Assembly (NCBI RefSeq): GCF_016865445.1
Contig: NZ_AP024412.1
Span: 1,612,001-1,676,000, forward strand
Direction: 5' to 3'
Source: Mariniplasma anaerobium
GTDB lineage: Bacteria > Bacillota_I > Bacilli_A > Acholeplasmatales > Acholeplasmataceae
Length of the DNA: 64,000 nt
Positions 60,525-64,000 of this stretch are shown piece after piece; the first letter of the stretch is position 1; each line of letters opens with the position of its first letter. The translations under genes were made by a program, and so were the position numbers. The notes under the pieces are model-generated. The model had not been told where the DNA came from. It was given only the letters and a program-made list of their open reading frames with translations, and did no database searches.

Positions 60525-61889
60525 TTATTTAATTTTATGATCATATGTTACGTGCTTTTCAAGACCTAATTCTAAGTTAAATTGTTTATTACTATATACA
60601 TAATAAAGAATCCATAAAGTTATAGTTTTAATAACAAATACTACAAATTGAGCAATATAGACTTCTTTAAGGCTCTCTTTCCATATTGTGCTAATAATAA
60701 ATGGATGAAAGATAATAAGCATCGCTACATATATAAATGTAAATTTATAATAGATAATTCTATATTTATACAAATTAAATGCTACAAATGCTACAAATCC
60801 AATAAACACAACTGAAAAGCCTAAATTAATATATGATATACTACTTGCTAAAGATTGAATCTCTTCTCCAGAATCCATATTTCTAGTGATGATCGGTAAT
60901 AAAATATTTGTAAATGCTCCAGCAATACTTACTGTAAAAGATAAGATTGCATTCGCTAAAACCATTTTCATCACAATCTTATGTCCGGTAAGACTTTTAA
61001 CATATGTATAAATAATAAGCATCAAAATAAGTCTTATAATCGCAAAATCAATACTTAAATATTCTATCAATGCTTTAAAAAATGACCACAGATATAAAGA
61101 TTGTGCTGTTTGAAAATTTCCTACTAATAAATTATATCTCATATTTACATATGATGATGCTATTTGAAAAATAGCAATAATACCAAAAAATAAGACAGCA
61201 TTTTTAGTTAAATACCTTGGCGCATTCTTTTCAGTAAGCCTTGTCTCATCATAATGATTCTTCTCATAAGCCGCAAATATCACATACTCAATAGACAACA
61301 TTACAAATGATACACCTATTAATAAAGCTAATATTTGTATATCAATAACTAGTATCATAAATAAATAGTCAACTAATAGAATAGATCCTAAAATTAAAAT
61401 AAACATGATCAACAACTTACCAATATTTTGTAATACTAATTTATAATACGCAGAACTATCTTCTTCTATCATTTTATAATTTGCATATAGTTTTTTTCTT
61501 TTTAATAAAACAATTAAAACAACAAATCCTATTAAAATCAATGTATTGGTAATATAGCCAAACGCAATCATATCAAAAGGTGTAATTGAAACCGCAAAAT
61601 AATGTATCCAAAATCCACCAATAAGTAATACAGCATATCCTAATTTATAAATACGACCAACACTTTGTTCTAAGCGCTCATCATATTGATTACTATGCTT
61701 CATCACAAAAGTAGTCGATATAACAATGCCTGAGACTAATAAAACAAATATATCTACTAAATAGAGTTGATATATAAATCCATAAACTAGAAACTTAGTT
61801 CCACTAAATAATAAAGTAGTTATAAAAACTAAAACTAATATATATCCTTTAATTTTATTGAGTTCACTAGCTATTCGCTCATCATTCAT
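60525..61889 (-). CDS. Large multi-pass membrane protein paired with XRE regulator
   Basis: 454 residues with about twelve membrane helices and a short charged N-terminus. The start at ATG 61889 is chosen because GGAGG from the end of the XRE gene lies 6 nt upstream; it overlaps that gene by 8 bp. No transporter motif is recognised, and helix-rich proteins of this size next to YozG-like XRE regulators are common in Firmicutes with no known function. Confidence 0.68.
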   Translation of the reverse strand: MNDERIASELNKIKGYILVLVFITTLLFSGTKFLVYGFIYQLYLVDIFVLLVSGIVISTTFVMKHSNQYDERLEQSVGRIYKLGYAVLLIGGFWIHYFAVSITPFDMIAFGYITNTLILIGFVVLIVLLKRKKLYANYKMIEEDSSAYYKLVLQNIGKLLIMFILILGSILLVDYLFMILVIDIQILALLIGVSFVMLSIEYVIFAAYEKNHYDETRLTEKNAPRYLTKNAVLFFGIIAIFQIASSYVNMRYNLLVGNFQTAQSLYLWSFFKALIEYLSIDFAIIRLILMLIIYTYVKSLTGHKIVMKMVLANAILSFTVSIAGAFTNILLPIITRNMDSGEEIQSLASSISYINLGFSVVFIGFVAFVAFNLYKYRIIYYKFTFIYVAMLIIFHPFIISTIWKESLKEVYIAQFVVFVIKTITLWILYYVYSNKQFNLELGLEKHVTYDHKIK

Positions 61890-62082
61890 GTGCATCCTCC
61901 CAGAATAAATCATTTAATGTTGTGTTTAAAGCTTTTGCTATAGCGACACACAATTTTAAAGATGGATTATACTTATCTTTTTCGATTAAAATAATCGTTT
62001 GTCTTGAGACTCCAACAATCTTTGCAAGATCTTCTTGAGATAATCCTAATAAAGCTCTCATAGATTTCATCTTAAGATTCAT
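61882..62082 (-). CDS. Small XRE (Cro/CI-like) transcriptional regulator
   Basis: 66 residues from ATG 62082 (AAAGGTGG upstream), essentially one HTH_3 domain: LGLSQEDLAKIVGVSRQTIILIEKDKYNPS. Same size and pattern as YozG/YvaO-like regulators that precede membrane-protein genes. Co-translated with the membrane protein (8-bp overlap). Its promoter contains a symmetric TTACAT-A-ATGTAA. Confidence 0.9.
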   Translation of the reverse strand: MNLKMKSMRALLGLSQEDLAKIVGVSRQTIILIEKDKYNPSLKLCVAIAKALNTTLNDLFWEDAHE

Positions 62083-62104
62083 ATATCCACCACCTTTTCT
62101 TAAC

Positions 62105-62133
62105 ATTATATATTATACATTACATAATGTAAA
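62105..62133 (-). promoter_or_regulatory. Promoter with symmetric operator of the XRE operon
   Basis: On the minus strand TTTACA (62133-62128), 17 nt, TATAAT (62110-62105). TTACAT-A-ATGTAA (62120-62132), a perfect 6+1+6 palindrome, overlaps the -35 and spacer, suggesting autorepression. Confidence 0.65.
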
Positions 62134-62253
62134 GTATATATTACATTTTTGTATAAAAAAATATTTCTGCTTCATTAATGTTTTGCTATATTCATTTTTT
62201 AAATAAAGGTGATATAATATAGGAACATATGAAAAAGTAAGAGGTGACACCAT

Positions 62254-63102
62254 ATGAAAAAAGAACGTAACATTATATTATTAGTTATAGGCATTTCTGG
62301 AACTGTAGTCTTTCTCATCACATTAACGATGTTATTTTTTGGTGATGAACTAGAACTACTCTTTAATGTCATTGGTATTAGAGTAGCGGCAGTATTTGTA
62401 GCTTTTGCGGCATTTTTATCTAGCATGCTATTTAGTTTACTTATCCTACTTCACAACAAGACAACAGTCAAAATAAACGATGACACCAATAAACGTGCTG
62501 AACTCTTTAGAGAACTTCAATTTGCATCTTCTAATTATTCTATTATTGATTTTATGGATAGAATGCTAATCTATGAAGAATCTAGTCGTTATGTTGATCG
62601 TGTGATCAATAAAAAGAACTTAATCTTTCATATGATTGAGTCAGGTGTTCATACACATGATATATTTACTAAACGAGATGACTATTTATTCTTCTCTATT
62701 AAAATTCCTTTTAAAATCATTGAAGGTAAAATTGTATCTTCGATAACCTTTGATAAACTAAGATTTGAGCGAGACGGTGTAAACTTTGAATTTATGCCAC
62801 CAGAAAATGAAACTGAAAGTCGTGCATATATCTTATACAATGAACAAACAAAAAGAAATAATGTCATTATCAATCTAGTCATGAAAAAAGATAGCTCATT
62901 TTACAAAAAAGATAAGATTAACATCTTCTCTAAAATTAAAATCTATATGAATGTAACAAGCTTATTAGGTGTTAAGGTTGAGGGTAATAGTGAATTATAT
63001 TTTACAAACCCAGAACAAATAGAGGGCGATGGATCGAATACATATCACATCAACTCATCTAACTTTATTTTGACTGATATGCCAAAGATTATCAATAGAT
63101 AA
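62254..63102 (+). CDS. Membrane-anchored protein of unknown function
   Basis: 282 residues: two membrane helices (about 7-29 and 42-64) followed by a 215-residue soluble domain with mixed alpha/beta predicted structure (YSIIDFMDRMLIYEESSRYVDR, then beta strands). No motif recognised. AAGAGGTGACACC precedes the ATG. Divergent from the XRE operon; a perfect terminator follows. Confidence 0.65.
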   Translation: MKKERNIILLVIGISGTVVFLITLTMLFFGDELELLFNVIGIRVAAVFVAFAAFLSSMLFSLLILLHNKTTVKINDDTNKRAELFRELQFASSNYSIIDFMDRMLIYEESSRYVDRVINKKNLIFHMIESGVHTHDIFTKRDDYLFFSIKIPFKIIEGKIVSSITFDKLRFERDGVNFEFMPPENETESRAYILYNEQTKRNNVIINLVMKKDSSFYKKDKINIFSKIKIYMNVTSLLGVKVEGNSELYFTNPEQIEGDGSNTYHINSSNFILTDMPKIINR

Positions 63103-63105
63103 AAC

Positions 63106-63130
63106 AAAACCGACATTGAATGTCGGTTTT
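63106..63130. terminator. Bidirectional terminator
   Basis: AAAACCGACA (63106-63115) pairs with TGTCGGTTTT (63121-63130), loop TTGAA, between convergent genes. Confidence 0.85.
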
Positions 63131-63140
63131 ACTTTTTTAT

Positions 63141-63473
63141 CTATTTAATAAATACAAATATGATCCCATCATTACCAAAATCTGAATCGTTTTTTAAAAT
63201 GGACTCATATTTACTTTTAGTTTCATAAAACGGCGAGGTATCACTTAATAACTGATTTTTCACTTCTCCTGGACAATACCCTTTAATCAATCCTTGTTTT
63301 TTCATGTTTCTTAAAGATTTTAAAGCAGCATGCTTAGAGCTTGATGTTCCTCCAGTTGATCCATAACCAGTTAATATTTTAAAAGCTGATTTTTCACTTT
63401 TAACAATATCCCTTAATTCTTTACCTATCTCTGATATAAATATCTCACCATGAAATTGTCTATATGTTTTCAT
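63141..63473 (-). CDS. Small Smr-domain-like protein
   Basis: 110 residues. FHGEIFISEIGKELRDIV with ILTGYGSTGGTSSSKHAALKSL (about 33-54) resembles the Smr fold, whose motif is DLHG...HGxGxGxLR, but the second motif is TGYGSTGG and the LDLHG is only partly kept. Could be an RNA/DNA endonuclease or a relic of one. It is 26 nt after the next gene upstream on the same strand. Call tentative. Confidence 0.5.
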   Translation of the reverse strand: MKTYRQFHGEIFISEIGKELRDIVKSEKSAFKILTGYGSTGGTSSSKHAALKSLRNMKKQGLIKGYCPGEVKNQLLSDTSPFYETKSKYESILKNDSDFGNDGIIFVFIK

Positions 63474-63499
63474 ATCATTTCCCTACCTTATTTAAATAT

Positions 63500-64000
63500 C
63501 TATAACCAAACTAAAGTTAAATAATAATTTCCAATATGAAGCAGAATTGCTGCATCATCCCAACCCTCAGATCCAACAGGAGCCCAAGAAGCTGCATATA
63601 TTTCTATATATAAACTATTTTCTATGTCATAATCATCTAATAGATCATCAACTGTATCATATCCACTTCCTCTATTTAATGAAGATACATAATCATTTAA
63701 GATAACTTGTTGATCAGTAAGTGGTCCCGAAACTTCCAACAACTCATAATCACCATATTCATTAATTACATATTCTTGGATTGCATCTTCTGCATTTGTA
63801 TATAATTCATAGCTTTGATATAACTTGTATACATCATTTTTGACTGAGATGATAAATAAAATATTTTTACCACTTTCAGTGACAGCGATATGAGCAATCA
63901 GTTCATCCAATCGTATGTCTTGTGCAACACTACTTAGTGTATCACCTAATACATTCTGTGCAAAAGTAGTTCCAACACTTAAAGAGTCTAAAACTTCAAA
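63500..64000 (-). CDS. Hypothetical protein, N-terminus beyond window edge
   Basis: An open frame of 167 codons runs from the right edge to TAG 63500. No ATG is needed inside it, so the start lies outside the window; an internal TTG at 63910 is not convincing. The visible part is acidic and soluble with alternating strands (AVTESGKNILFIISV, LYIEIYAASWAPVGSEGWDD, ILLHIGNYYLTLVWL). No family recognised. Confidence 0.6.
   Translation of the reverse strand, partial: FEVLDSLSVGTTFAQNVLGDTLSSVAQDIRLDELIAHIAVTESGKNILFIISVKNDVYKLYQSYELYTNAEDAIQEYVINEYGDYELLEVSGPLTDQQVILNDYVSSLNRGSGYDTVDDLLDDYDIENSLYIEIYAASWAPVGSEGWDDAAILLHIGNYYLTLVWL

Noticed and set aside
1-64000. tRNA, rRNA and CRISPR arrays.
   Set aside because: No clover-leaf-like sequence with a GTTCRANNC arm, no rRNA stretch and no regularly spaced repeats were seen by eye; a tRNAscan/CRISPR search would settle it.

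Overview
The window is a very AT-rich bacterial chromosome segment. TGA is used as a stop (for example at 47751-47753 and 61882-61884), so this is not the Mycoplasma code. Low GC, standard code, many small membrane proteins, PadR regulators, DegV and a B12-riboswitch ECF cassette together suggest a wall-less or near-Mollicutes Firmicute of the Acholeplasma / Izemoplasma type. That placement is inference; there is no rRNA or other taxonomic marker here.

Left part (1-31.6 kb) is mostly housekeeping and small regulons. It holds an ABC exporter end, MBL hydrolase, DegV and an MFS carrier. A DUF1015-serC-serA serine operon has a cre-like site in its promoter. Then come glnA with an M20 amidohydrolase, two tandem paralogues of unknown function, carbamate kinase, 6-phosphogluconate dehydrogenase, a PadR-DUF1700-DUF4097 operon, several small membrane proteins, exonuclease III, purine nucleoside phosphorylase, a two-component system divergent from a VTC-DUF4956-beta-helix lipoprotein operon, and a second PadR-DUF1700 operon.

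At 32.4-33.9 kb an IS110-family element has inserted directly upstream of the start codon of a membrane-protein gene, separating it from its Shine-Dalgarno and a perfect consensus promoter that now lie beyond the element. The leader before the recombinase has the two-loop architecture of an IS110 bridge RNA, and the first loop matches both flanks of the insertion site.

34-40 kb: deoxynucleoside kinase, a DEAD-box helicase with a structured, terminator-containing leader, a cobalamin riboswitch driving a transcobalamin-like lipoprotein, a second DUF4430 protein and an ECF S component, then a GNAT enzyme and YwbE.

40.2-57.8 kb is a co-directional (minus strand) defence island: HTH + OLD nuclease; zinc ribbon + Dam-type methylase + PD-(D/E)XK endonuclease; an overlapping three-gene operon (808-aa protein of unknown function, ParB-like protein, PLD-SNF2 helicase) that I do not recognise as a described system; VWA and macro-HTH proteins; a GmrSD-like DUF262/DUF1524 enzyme; and an Mrr-HRDC endonuclease overlapping a DUF2971 gene. 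The three-gene operon is the best candidate for an undescribed system.

The right end (57.9-64 kb) has membrane proteins, a TetR / ferric-reductase-like pair and an XRE / membrane-protein pair, each with palindromes in the promoter, and two partly or wholly unknown genes, the last cut by the window edge.
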